Positions 21,547 through 33,100 are shown, counted from the first letter of the stretch. The stretch: 64,000 bases of DNA from Branchipolynoe longqiensis (GCA_030323885.1 CM059196.1:44167798-44231797); one strand, 5' to 3'. A program made the numbers and translations. The notes: generated from the letters alone by a model not told the origin.

Positions 21547-22294
21547 CAGGGCCCGTATGCACCAATCGGTGTTAGGGCCTTCACTGCGGCTAAGGTATCC
21601 CCGCACGGCTAAATGTGAAAATTTGGTATGCACCAATCGGAGTTAGCGCTAACCGCGGAATTTAACCTAGGCTAAGGTAAACCACTGTCTGAGTTGGGTT
21701 TAGGGCCTATCCGTTGCGGTTAGTGTGCGTGTGTGGCTCTCAATCTATTGAATGCGATCATATTTAATAGAATTACATAGGCAAATCGTGAAATTTAATT
21801 AAATTAACCCTAAAATCGAAGCGAGATTAACGCTGATGCCGTAACGGCGGCGATATTAATATTTTCGAATCGACGAGTGTAAAGTAAACAAATCGCTGCC
21901 GCTGCAGGGACGTCAATATCCATACTGTCGACGTAAAGTAAAAATGGCCGCCACCGTCACCGCCGAATCGGCGGGAATTTCTTATGCCCAAATCTATTAA
22001 ATGCAGTCATATTTTACAGATTTACATACGGAATAAGTGAAATTTGGTCAAATTAACCCTAAATACGAACCGATATTAACGCTGCCGCCGAATTGGTGGC
22101 GTTATTCATATTGTCGAATCGAGGGATTTCCCAAATCTATAAATAATTTCACGGTTAGCTATCCGCGGCGGCTAAGACATTCGTGCATACCACTTGACCT
22201 ATTTCTCCAACCCCCTGCTACCCCGGGGTAGCTATCCGCGGCTAGCGCCTTAGCCCCGGCTAAGCCTATAACCGATTGGTGCATACGGGCCCTG
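21547..22294. mobile_element. Palindrome-cored TIR element with GTATGCACCAATCGG ends
   Basis: The left end CAGGGCCCGTATGCACCAAT and its complement at the right enclose a GGTGTTAG-containing subterminal zone. The core shares sequence with 442-988, 35246-35975, 35974-36703 and 40321-41045 (ATTAACCCTAAA..., ATTCAATGCGATCATATTT-like). No ORF and no clear target duplication are seen. Confidence 0.8.
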
Positions 22295-22690
22295 GGAGGT
22301 GGATCTCCCTTAAGTAAAAAAAAAGCATGTCAATGCAGCATCAAATGGGGACTAATTGGTATCGCCAATACCCAGTATGATGTTGTGGATGTTCTTCAAT
22401 GTGAAGATCATTGACATATGAAGTTCCTGTAGGGACAGAAAGCAGTGATACAACATAATTAATTCACTACCTAGGTTGGCATATCTAATTCACATATTCA
22501 ATGTTTTTTTGGTAACGGATTCAAAGGGATGAGGGGTCATACTAATCAACTACTTTTAGAGGAGTAAATATGAAGTGATCGTATTTTAATACTCGATTTA
22601 ATAATAACCACAAAAAGACAGTTACAAACCCGACGATTTATTCTATTTCTAATCCCTCAGTCCGTAACATACATAGGAAACTTTCAGTTA

Positions 22691-22706
22691 ACTTCCGGTG
22701 ACGTCA
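22691..22706 (-). promoter_or_regulatory. Composite CRE-ETS element (TGACGTCACCGGAAGT on minus strand)
   Basis: A full CRE palindrome TGACGTCA abuts an ETS core CCGGAAGT. The site lies about 190 bp before the start codon of the EPB41L5-like gene. Paired CREB/ATF and ETS sites are typical of broadly expressed animal promoters. The start site itself was not found. Confidence 0.55.
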
Positions 22707-22895
22707 GTTGGCCAAGTGCTTGGTTGGGGAGCGCCTAACCTGGGGGTTGTTTTCTACTTTTTACTTGGAAAGTACAGTTTTCGGCAGGTCTACTCTATTT
22801 TGGAGACGCATCTAGGCGCATGTGATGTGTAGTGCCAGTGTACGGGCATAGAGAGGCGGATAACCTGAGTGTTACGGGCCAAAACCACCTGGAAA

Positions 22896-23045
22896 ATGTC
22901 GAGTATTATTCGATTTCTCAGCCGTCGGAGCCGAAAGGGCGCCCGTCGGAAGGACCAGACCCAAGTGGTCGAAAAACCACGAAAGGGAATCTTGTCTTGC
23001 AAGATCCTAATGCTCGATGGAACGGATATGAGTGTTGATGTCCCG
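22896..23045 (+). CDS. EPB41L5: EPB41L5/Yurt-like FERM protein, first coding exon (partial)
   Basis: Fifty codons run from ATG 22896 to a perfect donor (CCG|GTAAGT at 23045/23046, phase 0). The peptide starts with a basic leader (RFLSRRSRKGARRK) and continues LSCKILMLDGTDMSVDVP, the first beta-strands of the FERM F1 lobe. It matches the EPB41L5/EPB41L4B group, which reads LLDGTDVSVDLP at this point, better than PTPN4. The ATG is the first after an in-frame TGA (22866-22868) and has A at -3. In animals this protein is a cortical, Crumbs-associated regulator of epithelial polarity and junctions; that is family knowledge. The next exon, which should carry the DYFGL motif, was not found downstream, so intron 1 may exceed 40 kb. 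The symbol could also be EPB41L4B. Confidence 0.8.
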
Positions 23046-23047
23046 GT

Positions 23048-25126
23048 AAGTATTATATTGTGTTATTGTTGGATTTTGTAGCCTCACACTGTCTGTCAAA
23101 TCGTGTGAACCGAAGTAGACTAAACTTTTTTTGTGATTGCTGTGGAGTATCTCGGGACGGGGAACAGGTAGCTCTCCTCCCGGTTCACTCTGAACCAGAG
23201 CTGGCCAGGCAAGAACAGACACAAATCCACTCTTTAGACTTTACGACACACTACCCCCTAAGACATCCCCCAGGGCTGCTTCCCGTCGTGAAGTCCTGAT
23301 TAGTAAATATGGAGAACAAAAAGCGTATTTACTCTGTAATTCCATTTCATATTCCAAATGTCGATACGCCCTACATAAAACATTGGATTTACTCTTTCTT
23401 GACATGATGATGATACATTGTTGTAACACGGGAGGGCCTTGTGAGGCTTGTCAGGGCTCAGGCTTGTGGGTGTGGGTTCCGACTTTACTTTTTAGAGTTT
23501 AGTGATGTCCACACTGTTTGCAATACTCAATACTATATAGGTTCTTTCTCATTTCAGTCTTTTAGATCCTACATTAAAATATAGACTTTGTTGTTTAACA
23601 ATTAGTTCAATACGTGGGTTATGCCTGTGAGGCTGTGGCTAGGCCTAGGTTGTTGGTATTCTGTGACTGTCTCAGACTAGTGTCTGTGATCACTACGTCT
23701 ACGAACGGATAACAGATAAGCCTCATAAGGGATATTCATACCAATTGACAGTTCTAGACAGTAGACTAAGCTCTGAATGGTTTATAATGAAATATATGGT
23801 TGATTCATTTATTTACTTGAAATAGTTCTGGTATCTTGCAGCATGTTTGTTCTAAGTCAGGGTCTTAGTTAATTAACTTACTGTGCTCTGTGGAAGGCCG
23901 TGAGGGGGGTGGTTGGATTGCAATTTTAAAATTTACCTTCAACCTTGTTCACGCGAATCATGGTGGGGATCTTTGGGTACGTGCTGTAAGCAAAAGCCAA
24001 TTAAATAACATCATTGTTATTGTTAATTCGCACGTCTAGTATATAATTATATACGTTATGCTACATTCACTGAGTTCTTGGAGAATCTAAGTTTGCTGTG
24101 CGTTGCTAATTGATGTATAGCCTATAGGTCCATTAACTGTGTCTGTGTAGGAGGGGGAGGGGCGTGATCGGAGTTGGTGGATCCACTGGAGATGGGTGGG
24201 GTTTAGCCACCTGCTGTGAATGGCAGGAATCGAGGTGTGACCCGGTCATGGTCAGAAATATGTGGGGATCTCGGGGGGGGGGGGGGGGGGTCTCGGCGGT
24301 GTTATACACAAGGAATTAACGTGTAATATAACAGCCAGTCTGGCCTTAAAGTCTCCTCCGCCGGTGTATAGATATAGACCGGTACTTAATTTTGATTTAA
24401 ATAAACGTAGGATAATATTTTTCCTTTTTTTTTTGGTAGCAAATAGTGAAATCAAGGTTGTGTTTGTTTGTTCTTCGTCTTCTCCAGATATTGGGAATAT
24501 CGTAAAGACCCAGAGTAGGAATATGCAATATTTATAAAGATGTCTTGTGCAGATCATAAAATATCTAGTAATTTCATTTTATTTGTTAGTATATTAGTTG
24601 CACGGGAAATTTCGATCGTGGACAATTAGTCTTCCTCATTCCACTGCTCCTTTCGCTATTCTATTAATATTAATGCCATTTTTAAAGTCATTGGTTTGAA
24701 TCGGCATGGTTCGAATCCTATGACCTACCAAAACGAGAGGTAGATACTCAATTCATTCATTTATTCATCCATTCATCCATCGATTCAATAACACATTGCC
24801 AGAGGGTCTGTTCAGTCTAGTGTCGGTTTGCTGGGAGTTTTCTGTGGCTGGTTATTTGCTACAATACTGTAATGGACCGGTTTCTTTCCTCCTATGGTAC
24901 ATACTGAGGAATGACGCATAGTTGCTTCAATCTTCAAGCGGTGTTGTAACCTAGTTTATTCCACCTAGGTCACAGAGTGGAAGTGACTTAAATTTTGGAT
25001 CATTTAGTGTCTGCTCTAACAAGGTCAGTCATTTTCAGTCATTTTTGTGTGAAATGATGTTGAAGTATACCATAAATTGTGAAATGTTCAAATAACATTA
25101 AGTGATGTTAAATTTGGTCTCATGAT
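23048..25126 (+). other. Probable first intron of the FERM gene, 5' part
   Basis: No exon is recognised. It contains a G run (about 24271-24290) and a minus-strand SINE-1 head fragment at 24629-24755 (with box-B-like GGTTCGAATCC and the GGAGCAGTGGAATGAGGAAG variant also seen at 10.6 kb). The rest is unassigned. Confidence 0.4.
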
Positions 25127-25779
25127 TTAAAGTTGCGTGGTCCGATGAAATATAATTTTGTCAAAATTAAAGCAACTACTTACATTTTATCCTATATATC
25201 CAACTTAGATACTGGTGTATTAGCTGATGATTTGGGACAACATAACCAGTGCATTTATAACCTCACTCCTTTGGACACTCACTTTGAAACATCCATTATG
25301 CAGGGAGGCCATTAACCAATTAGGCCAATCTTATGACCTCATTAGCATGGCCCTCCTCTCCATGTTGGATACTCAATGCTGTTTGCTCAATTCTATAAAT
25401 ATAATTAATCAATTTGGGTCATTTAAATTTTTACATTTGTCAATTAAAATTGCATCTGCCATTGGGACTAAGTATGGTATGAGGGAGGATGAGACGTGGA
25501 TGACATAACAGTAAATAATTACAGAGCAATAATATGTACATGAGAAATGAAAGCAGTGCGCATATCCTTGGCGGTCTAAATGTATGTGAGGATGTACACA
25601 CATATGTTTTGCGCGCATCCGTTTGAAATTTGTCAGTTACACTGCATATAAAAGGAAAACGTTTTTTTGTTTGTTATTGAATGTAAAAAGGGGTGAACCA
25701 TATGGAGTGAGATATGTGCATTTGAAAGTTTTTGACATTCAGATCTTTTGTATTAGCTAATGGAGCAGCCGTTCCATGC

Positions 25780-26345
25780 TGGCCACATCAGTAGGGCCTG
25801 AGCATTATTAGATTTATGGGATCCGTCACAAATACACAGGTTTCCGGTTTTAATGCTATGATGGCAGCATCCGTTCTGGTTGTACCTATGCGTTATCATT
25901 TGGACGGGATCCATCGCAAATGCGCCGGGTTCTGCGCTTAATGCTATGATGGCAGCAGCCATATTCTATGATCCAGTCGGACCTGAGCATTAATGGCTTG
26001 ACGGCCAACTGTTCTGGTAATGCGTTATTGTTTGGGCGGGATCCATTTCAACTGCGATGGGTTCTGGGCATAATGCTATGACCGCAGCAGGCATTCCGCA
26101 GCGTATGCGGCGGTGGACGGCTCGGGATCACAGAGCGTGCAGTTTATCATAGGTGAGTGTAGAAACTGATATGGTGCTACGACCCCAGGCTGTCATAAGC
26201 ATACACTGTGGAATGGCACATTTGCGATCGATCCCGTCCAAACGATAACACATAGGCATGACCAGAACGGCTGCTGCAATCATAGCATTAAACCCCGAAA
26301 CCTGCGCAATTGCAGCGGATCCCGTCGAACCGTTAATGCTCAGGC
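25780..26345. repeat. Degenerate direct and inverted repeat block
   Basis: Units containing TAATGCTATGATGGCAGCAG, GGACGGGATCCATCGCAAAT-like and TGAGCATTA motifs recur three times on the plus strand (25780-26100). They then appear inverted at 26200-26345 (CTGCTGCAATCATAGCATTA, GCGGATCCCGTC). The block can fold into a long hairpin. No coding capacity. Confidence 0.7.
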
Positions 26346-26948
26346 CCGGGTGAATCATAGAATGTGCAGTTTGGTGGGTGGTTGCATAGTTTGATGTTTT
26401 GAAATTTCTGCCATTGGGATGATGTCAATCGTTCAATCATATACCGATGTATATGTGATGTTGGATATTTGATGCTACTTGGTCAATTCGATAGATATAA
26501 ATCAAATTAACCTTTCTACAAAATAATATTGTAGTAGTTCAGACATGAGCCCCACTACCATACAGTGGCAGCAAGGACTGCTCCATCACCATCGCAGTTT
26601 ACAACGATAGGTGGCGGTACAGTAGCCGCTGGTGAGCACAGCATGAGGGCTGCGTGCGGCTCGCGTAACCCCCCCCCCCCCCCCCCCCCCAAAGGAAGTT
26701 GATGTGGGACCCGACATGGCAGAGGTGGGTCACTCGATCCTGGACGCTTCAGTGAGCGGAGAATGAAAGACGACTTAGAAGCAAGCGTACTCATTCTCCT
26801 GCTTGCTTGAGGGGTATATATCGTGAGGGTCAAGTTCCGGGCAGCCAACGAAGGGGGCCTAGACACTAGCACCAATCCGTTCCCAGAATGTTCACACCCC
26901 AAACAGAAATACCTACCTACGGCCCTGTCAGGTTTCAGGATTAGTAGA

Positions 26949-27144
26949 CAGGGATGAAAGATCTCCGCGGATTTCCGAGATTTTTCAATCCCGCAGCACC
27001 ATCAGCGTATCACAGCACTATCAGTGTATACCAATATATATGAAAGCCGACTTCCGGGAATTTTCCGCGATTCCCTGACAATGCTAAACCTATGGGAGAA
27101 TATCAGCATTTCCGCTTTTTCCCCCGGAGAGCACTTTCATCCCG
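26949..27144. mobile_element. MITE, CAGGGAYGAAAG family
   Basis: The left end CAGGGATGAAAGATCTCCGC is inverted at the right as CTTTCATCCC. A sister copy at 46369-46683 has TA on both flanks. The middle TCCGCGATTCCCTGACAATG is shared. Confidence 0.65.
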
Positions 27145-27381
27145 AGTAGGTCATCTCACATCACATGGTCACCGCGAGATGACCATCTGGGTCATATCCA
27201 CAGGACGTTTGGCAAGCTTGTCAAAATAGTTTTGGGTTCTTTCAGCTCAAATTGCGTCAAACCTAGTAATTTTTCATCAAAATGACTCTAATGATTAGTT
27301 TCTCTTAACGATCAATTTGTTATATTTTTCTTTAAAAAAATTACACAAAAATTCAAACGCCATCGGACCATGCAACTTTAA

Positions 27382-28370
27382 GGCAGACGATATTTCGTTT
27401 TCAGAAGTGTCACGTGCGTGAAATTAGAAATGCAGCGTGTTTATGTATTTATTTTTACAATCCTGGACACTGTTGTGGTGTGTGCTATATAGAGATGGTA
27501 GTTCACGGCACAGAGTAGTAAACTGACTGTAAAAGTCGTTGCTCAGTCTGTGTTTAAAACAATCTGCACCAAAAAAACTGTCGAATTGAAGAAAGCCTCG
27601 ATGGCTGTATGTCAGGATGGATTTAAAATCGGAAGATTAGATTTACTCAATTTTCAGAGTCGATATTCGGGAACAGTAATAGAAATATACAACTCAATTT
27701 CACTTGTCCACCGGACAAGTGGAGTGTAATTTTCACTTGTCCGTCTGAATTTTCACTTGTCGCAGACAAGTTCTTATTTCGAACGCTGTGAACCCATTAT
27801 TAATTACTTACATCATTTTTGTTTGGGGGAGGGCAATGAGGATTCATTTTTCCTATTTAAAAAGGAATAACACCCAAGCGAACCCACTGTTCAAATGCAT
27901 TAGTTTTCTCCGACTACCTGCGGCAGCAAACCGTGACCAAGGGGTCATGACCCCCAACCCCTCCTCCTTGTGTGGGAAGACGGGGTGACAATTGGTCACT
28001 TGATTAAGGTAATTTGACACAAGATAATTACTCAAATTGCATCTAATTTTCTTTCTTAATTAGCCTGGACTAACTAGTAGAACTGTGGTTTATTTAAGGT
28101 GAGGAGTTTGTGTGATTTACATACTGCTCAAAGGGTCACATCGATCCACTGTATCCGGAGAGAAACCTCGCTTTTCAGGTGCATAAATAGAATTACTGAT
28201 GTTACCTATCCATCAATATTTGCTGATAGATAGTGTTAGAAATAAACACACACAAAAACCATTTGTCCATGTGACAAGTCTAGTGTGATTTTTACTTGGC
28301 CTGCATTTAAAGATGATAATGGAAAGCAAGCAAACTCGTTAAATACATGTTTTTCAGCCTAAGATTTTCA
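27382..28370. other. Non-coding DNA with short ACTTGTCC palindromes
   Basis: No gene. Around 27705-27775 the words CACTTGTCC and GGACAAGTG recur in both orientations; similar words are at 28260-28380 and 47840-47890. The origin is unknown. Confidence 0.4.
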
Positions 28371-28379
28371 CTTGTCCAC

Positions 28380-28795
28380 CGGAAAAGCACAAGCCATATT
28401 CCGCTTTCCCATGCCTAATCATACTTTGCTCGGGCATGCCTTGTTTCGAATGGTGGCTTTCACTGCAATGTACATGAGAATCAAATGTATGACTAGAACC
28501 ATAGCCTCATCGAGAGGCATGTGGTTCATTCTGACATATTTTTTGGGAGGAAAACCGCTGCCGCCACATAGGCTACCTTTTTCGATAAGCATCAAGGGGT
28601 CTTTTATATGCACTTTGTCACAGACATGACAGCACATACCACAGCCTTTAACGAACCAGTTGTGGACCAGTGATAGGAACGGAAAATAGCCCAAACTCCA
28701 ATTGTGTCCACTGAGCAGGATCGATAGGATGACACACCTTCACATGTGGACACGCTACCGCATGAGCTACGTCCCGCCCCCATGGTTATAGGCAC
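28380..28795 (-). mobile_element. tRNA-derived SINE-3, type seen in mollusc genomes
   Basis: Read on the minus strand, it begins with a tRNA-like GGGACGTAGCTCATGCGGTA. It continues GGCTATTTTCCGTTCC, GGCTGTGGTATGTGCTGTC and TGCATATAAAAGACCCCTTG. I know this succession as a very common SINE in molluscs and related phyla. The short ORFs through it are by-products. Confidence 0.7.
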
Positions 28796-29085
28796 AAATG
28801 GAGTTCATAGCATAGGACCTATAGTGAAGGATAGGGCTGGAAGGGGGGGGGGGACCAACCCCAACTTCCTGTGTGTTAGCTGAAGTTGCGACCCGACGTT
28901 CAGGGTTCTTCATAAAGAACAAGTGTAATTTGGGACTACCAGTAGACTAGTACCCATCCCATATTGGCTTCAAGTGCGTGCTTGTCTGTGTCAAAGAATC
29001 GTTTTCGGAGAGCGATGTGTGTCGGGTGGGGTTTGAGAGTAGTAAATGCAGAGATTGATAGGGATGGGTGAGGAGGGAGAACCTC

Positions 29086-29136
<51 letters not shown>

Positions 29137-30227
29137 CTGCCAGTGGTGGGAGCTGTGGTCGTGGTGCGGACATGCACAACATAGCTGAACCCTTTTGGCA
29201 TAATGTCTGATTCATCATGCACGTGCAGTCACTCCATGTTTGAGACTTCTTAGCCTCGAACCGATGAGCCATGGTCTGAGCCTAGGACGTCTCCCGCCGT
29301 CCTGATATTACATTAGATGTTGCTAGGACGTAAAACAACCCCACCATCTCCACACTGTTGCTAATAACCCTGTGCACTACAATGCCTACTAGTACTAGTG
29401 CTGTACTAGTAGAGTACTAGTGTGCCATTGCTCTATCCGCCCGTGTGCTGGTTCCCTTTGTTTCCCACTGCGGCCATATTGGGTTCCCGAAGTGCCCTGA
29501 GTGCTTCACAGAGGCATACCGTTGATGCTTTAGGATTGAGGCGTACATTTAGGCCTGTCGGTGCCTGGTTTAGGCCTGGGCTACTTTAGGCGGTGATGTG
29601 TATTCCCCTGCCCAATCATTCACGTGCCCATGTCGGTTTGGTACCTTCCCCACGTCTTTCTTCATTCCGAAGGGATGATCACTAAAACTCCATAGGTTAC
29701 AATGATCAGATATATATATATAACTGAAATTCCTTTGTTATATATTTTCCTTCCCAATAAATTTTGACCACCAGAATCATTTGCTGTTTTCATAAAAGTA
29801 AACTTTACTCCATGGGGTGCGGGGAACAACCTATTTTATTATTTTAAATTGTTTATAAATGTTATTTTTGTTATGCAACTAACTGGGTGTTGCTTTTTTT
29901 TGTTGGTGAGACTTGTCGGTGATTTGTTGGAGGCAGTGGGCCCTGGCAGGAACTTATTGCATTGTGTTGAAGTACAGTTACAAGCAGTAGCGCTGTGGCC
30001 TAGGCGGCTGGCTGCCACCGGATCTGTAGGTCCTATGCATTGTGGGAAGTGACCAGTTTGAGCTCTCATTGGTTAATCCATGTATGCGCCTTATGTATTT
30101 GCTGGTTTGATCTGGTTGATTTTTGAATAGTTGATCATCATTTGATTCATATTTTATTTTGGAATGATAGGACAGCTGAATGAATAGGGCGCTGGTTCCC
30201 ACGCGGGAAGTATTGGGATCAATTCAT
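28796..30227. other. Non-coding DNA with microsatellite and SINE tail
   Basis: It holds a G run (about 28843-28852), a (GT)23 tract at 29089-29134, a SINE-1 3' tail at 29296-29342 (TTGCTAGGACGTAAAACAAC) and a CTAGTACTAGTG-rich palindromic patch near 29390-29420. No gene. Confidence 0.5.
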
Positions 30228-30840
30228 AGCATACCATTTTCAAAAGCAACCTACTTATTTAAATTTGATCCGACATATATATCCAACGTTGATACTGGTG
30301 CGCTTATTGAACATTTATTGCTACATAGAAGGGAATATTAAGTCAGTCTAATAGAACCTGTCAATGGTGAATCTTATGATATGTAGCATTTCGATGTGCG
30401 TGCCAAAATTAAGTTGGCACTTAAAGTTGCATAGTCCGATGGTTGTGAGTTTCTGTCATTTTTCTGGGATAATTATATTAGAATTTTCATTATCTACGTT
30501 AATTTGGTTTGAAATAACTTATTTTAAATGGTAAGCTTTTCAGATATTTGAAGTGAAAACATGCTAAATTAGTTCTGGCATGCATGCCAAAACTCTGACA
30601 CCATAGAATTCTGTAGTAACAGGTTCTATTAAATTGACTCAGTATTCCCTTCTATGCAGAAACAAATCCTTAACAAGTGCACCAGTATCTAAGTTGGATG
30701 TGTAGAATAAAATCTAGATAATTGTTTTGGCTTTGCAAATTTGATACTTCCTCGGACTATGCAGCTTTAACTTTTAAGTGAAAGTAAAGTCCTTTAAAAT
30801 AAATGTTACTTCAAAATAAAAATGAAATAGATTCTGATGA
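30228..30840. mobile_element. TTAA-family element interrupted by a second copy of itself
   Basis: A plus-oriented copy (30228-30420 and about 30771-30840) is split by an inverted full copy at 30425-30766. The inserted copy has ends AGTTGCATAGTCCGATG and CGGACTATGCAGCT, with TTAA at 30421-30424 and 30767-30770. The outer copy resumes in register after the second TTAA. Confidence 0.75.
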
Positions 30841-32210
30841 AATGAAGTTTTATATTTGCATGCATAAATAATGTAATCTATATATGAGTCAGCCTCACGA
30901 AAACGGGCCAATCGGTGGTCAATTGAAGATGTCGGCGTCACAATTCTTAAAAGTGTAGTGCATTTCTTTGTTTCATATTAAATTATCCTAGAAACAAATA
31001 CGGTTGTTGTATTTTCTCGACCTTTACAGTCAGGATAAATTTAAGGACTTTCCAACACCTCTGTCAATACTAAATTATAATTATACCGATCAACGCCGAC
31101 ATCCATGCTCGACGCCGACAACTTTCCCCAATTGGCCTCTTTTCGTGATCCTGACCCATATATGGCAGGAACTGCACCGTTGGATTGTACATCTTTAATT
31201 AGCCCCTAAATTGAGTTCATTTCTAATTTCTTGCACATTAACAGATAGTCCAACATGGATTTTTGTACCCCTTATTCACCACATGCTACTAATTACTCTT
31301 TGTGTTGCTTATTTACTTGCACTCAAGCAAAAATGAGAGACAAATAAGTGTTCACAGTTCCTGTCTACCATTCGCTATATATTGTCTTGGCCCGTTGTTA
31401 GGTGTACAGATATGCGCCAGTCGGGAGCTCCTTGTATTAATATAGGATTACTCTTCAAGGCAACAATGCCACCAGGATAGGCTGCCACCATGTGGTCACG
31501 TGTATTGTCTGTCTGGTCATTAGTATATATACGGGCTGCAGCTTAACTTTTATATTGCGCCGAAAACAATGGATATGTTATTCAGAGACGACATGTTTAC
31601 GGGCATCTCCACCTCTAATTGGATTATTGATTAACTTCTATAGCAAATAGTTGATTGTTTTATGTGATTGTTTGGAAGTTTATGGGGTTTCTTGTAAGAT
31701 GCAGCACACCGGCTTTGGTGCTGGAGGTTGTGGGTTCGATCCTCGGTGAAATCAATCAATTTAAATGCCAGACAAATATGATGAAATACCTGATCCACAA
31801 GTTGTAGCTTATATGGAGAAATGTGCTTGATGTATCCTGTTGGAAAATCTCAAAGTCAGTGTGCGTGTTGCAACAGCTTCTTTTTGGATGTGGCTTAAAT
31901 ACGAAAACCCCAAACTGGTGTGCACCTATCTACTATTATAACGGCGGTTTTGCCGTAAGTGTTAATTAAGCACATGTCTAACCCGGCTAAGTCCATTCGG
32001 CCATTCGTCAAATATTTGACTACCACTCAAGTGACATCTAATTAATTAATGCTCTTTTTGCTGTACTAATGTGACTAATTCTGACTAATTCCAAGCCACG
32101 GTGGCTTGTTTCTTTCTGTACCAGACCAGTGTGCCTGAAGCCAATAGTAATTGTAATCTGGGGTAATTATGTATAATTATAATCAGTTTATGCTGTTCTC
32201 AGGCACGGAG
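30841..32210. other. Non-coding DNA with LINE and SINE scraps
   Basis: 31298-31372 repeats the LINE junction found at 19.27-19.35 kb (minus strand there): CACTCAAGCAAAAATGAGAG followed by GACAAATAAGTGTTCAC. At about 31700-31760 a box-B-like GTGGGTTCGATCCTCGG marks a SINE head. No gene. Confidence 0.45.
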
Positions 32211-32214
32211 CCTC

Positions 32215-32330
32215 ACAGACAGGTAGGCGTGGATAGAATGATTGCACCAGGGAGCCAAAGTAGTATAATGGTTGGGATGCAAGCCCCAGAATAGCCAGAA
32301 TTGTGGGTTTTAATTCAGCTCATTTCGGCC
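32215..32330 (+). mobile_element. SINE-2 fragment (tRNA-like), diverged
   Basis: It contains the flank GACAGGTAGGCGTGGATAG and the head AGTAGTATAATGGTTGGGAT of the family seen in better form at 38.7, 46.7 and 47.0 kb. A second diverged copy lies at about 32800-32960. Confidence 0.55.
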
Positions 32331-32488
32331 CTATATTTCCCATTGCCATCACTGACATGAACAGACTCCTGTATAAGTTATACACCGTATAGTTGGTAAA
32401 CCTGTACTGTGCATTGTCAGTGTGTATAATCTGATAAACATTAAACGACTTATGGCATAAACCATTTAAAAGACTAAAGCTAAGATTT

Positions 32489-32744
32489 CTTATACCCGGT
32501 ATGCGAATGTCGTATATGCGGCGTAGATATATATGCCAACCCCCAACATTTGTTGGGGTTTTTCCTCCAAATTTGTGATGGAACGGTATTGGTTTCTTTG
32601 GCAAACGCAGCAGCATTCGCATACTGCACTGATGGCTACAGGGACCGATTCAGTTGCCGTATTTGCATTCGGAGGTATGGAAGCACCCCTATTCACTTAG
32701 ATGCTTTTAGATTGTTTTTGCCGCATTCGCATACCGCGTGTAAG
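32489..32744. mobile_element. TIR element with GGTATGCGAATGCGGC ends
   Basis: The left CTTATACCCGGTATGCGAAT is inverted at the right as CATTCGCATACCGCGTGTAA. Internal GCATTCGCATAC copies repeat the motif. Related sequence with direct rather than inverted copies is at 63750-63890. Confidence 0.65.
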
Positions 32745-33100
32745 GAATCCTAGCTTTACGATTCCAGTGGATGAATGTAGTACTAGTAGTCTCCACGGAC
32801 CTCCGAGACAAGGAGCCGCATAGACAGGTAGGTGTGGATAGGGTGATTGCATCGGGGACCCTAGATAGTCCAATGGTTACGATGCTACACCTGCAATGGC
32901 TAGGAATAGTTCAGTGGTTAGACCCCATAATAGCGAGAAGTGTCCGTTCAAATTTTACTGTGCATGTAATGTTTTCCGTTTGCATCACGCACACAACATT
33001 ACTTTAGGCTCTTGTTCAGTTTGATGCCAATGCACTCCCTAACGTGCAGAATTTGTTATCTGATCACCACCATATCGCCTGGATAATGTTGCTAGCTTAA

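Larger units (their letters stand above)
25131..27377. mobile_element. Long (2.25-kb) TTAA-target TIR element
   Basis: The ends AGTTGCGTGGTCCGATG and CATCGGACCATGCAACT are flanked by TTAA (25127-25130 and 27378-27381). They match the about 350-bp family at 10.6, 30.4, 33.1 and 34.5 kb, and about 100 bp inside each end is also similar. The interior differs and contains a repeat block (25780-26345), a C run (about 26670-26691) and an embedded MITE (26949-27144). No transposase ORF is seen. It could be one long non-autonomous element or a short one swollen by insertions. Confidence 0.6.

Noticed and set aside
22790..23222. Minus-strand and alternative-frame ORFs over the FERM exon
   Set aside because: Only the frame from 22896 gives FERM-like sequence ending at a perfect donor; the others lack similarity.
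28372..28694. 85-91-codon frames on both strands
   Set aside because: They lie across a tRNA-derived SINE; similar frames arise in every copy of such SINEs.
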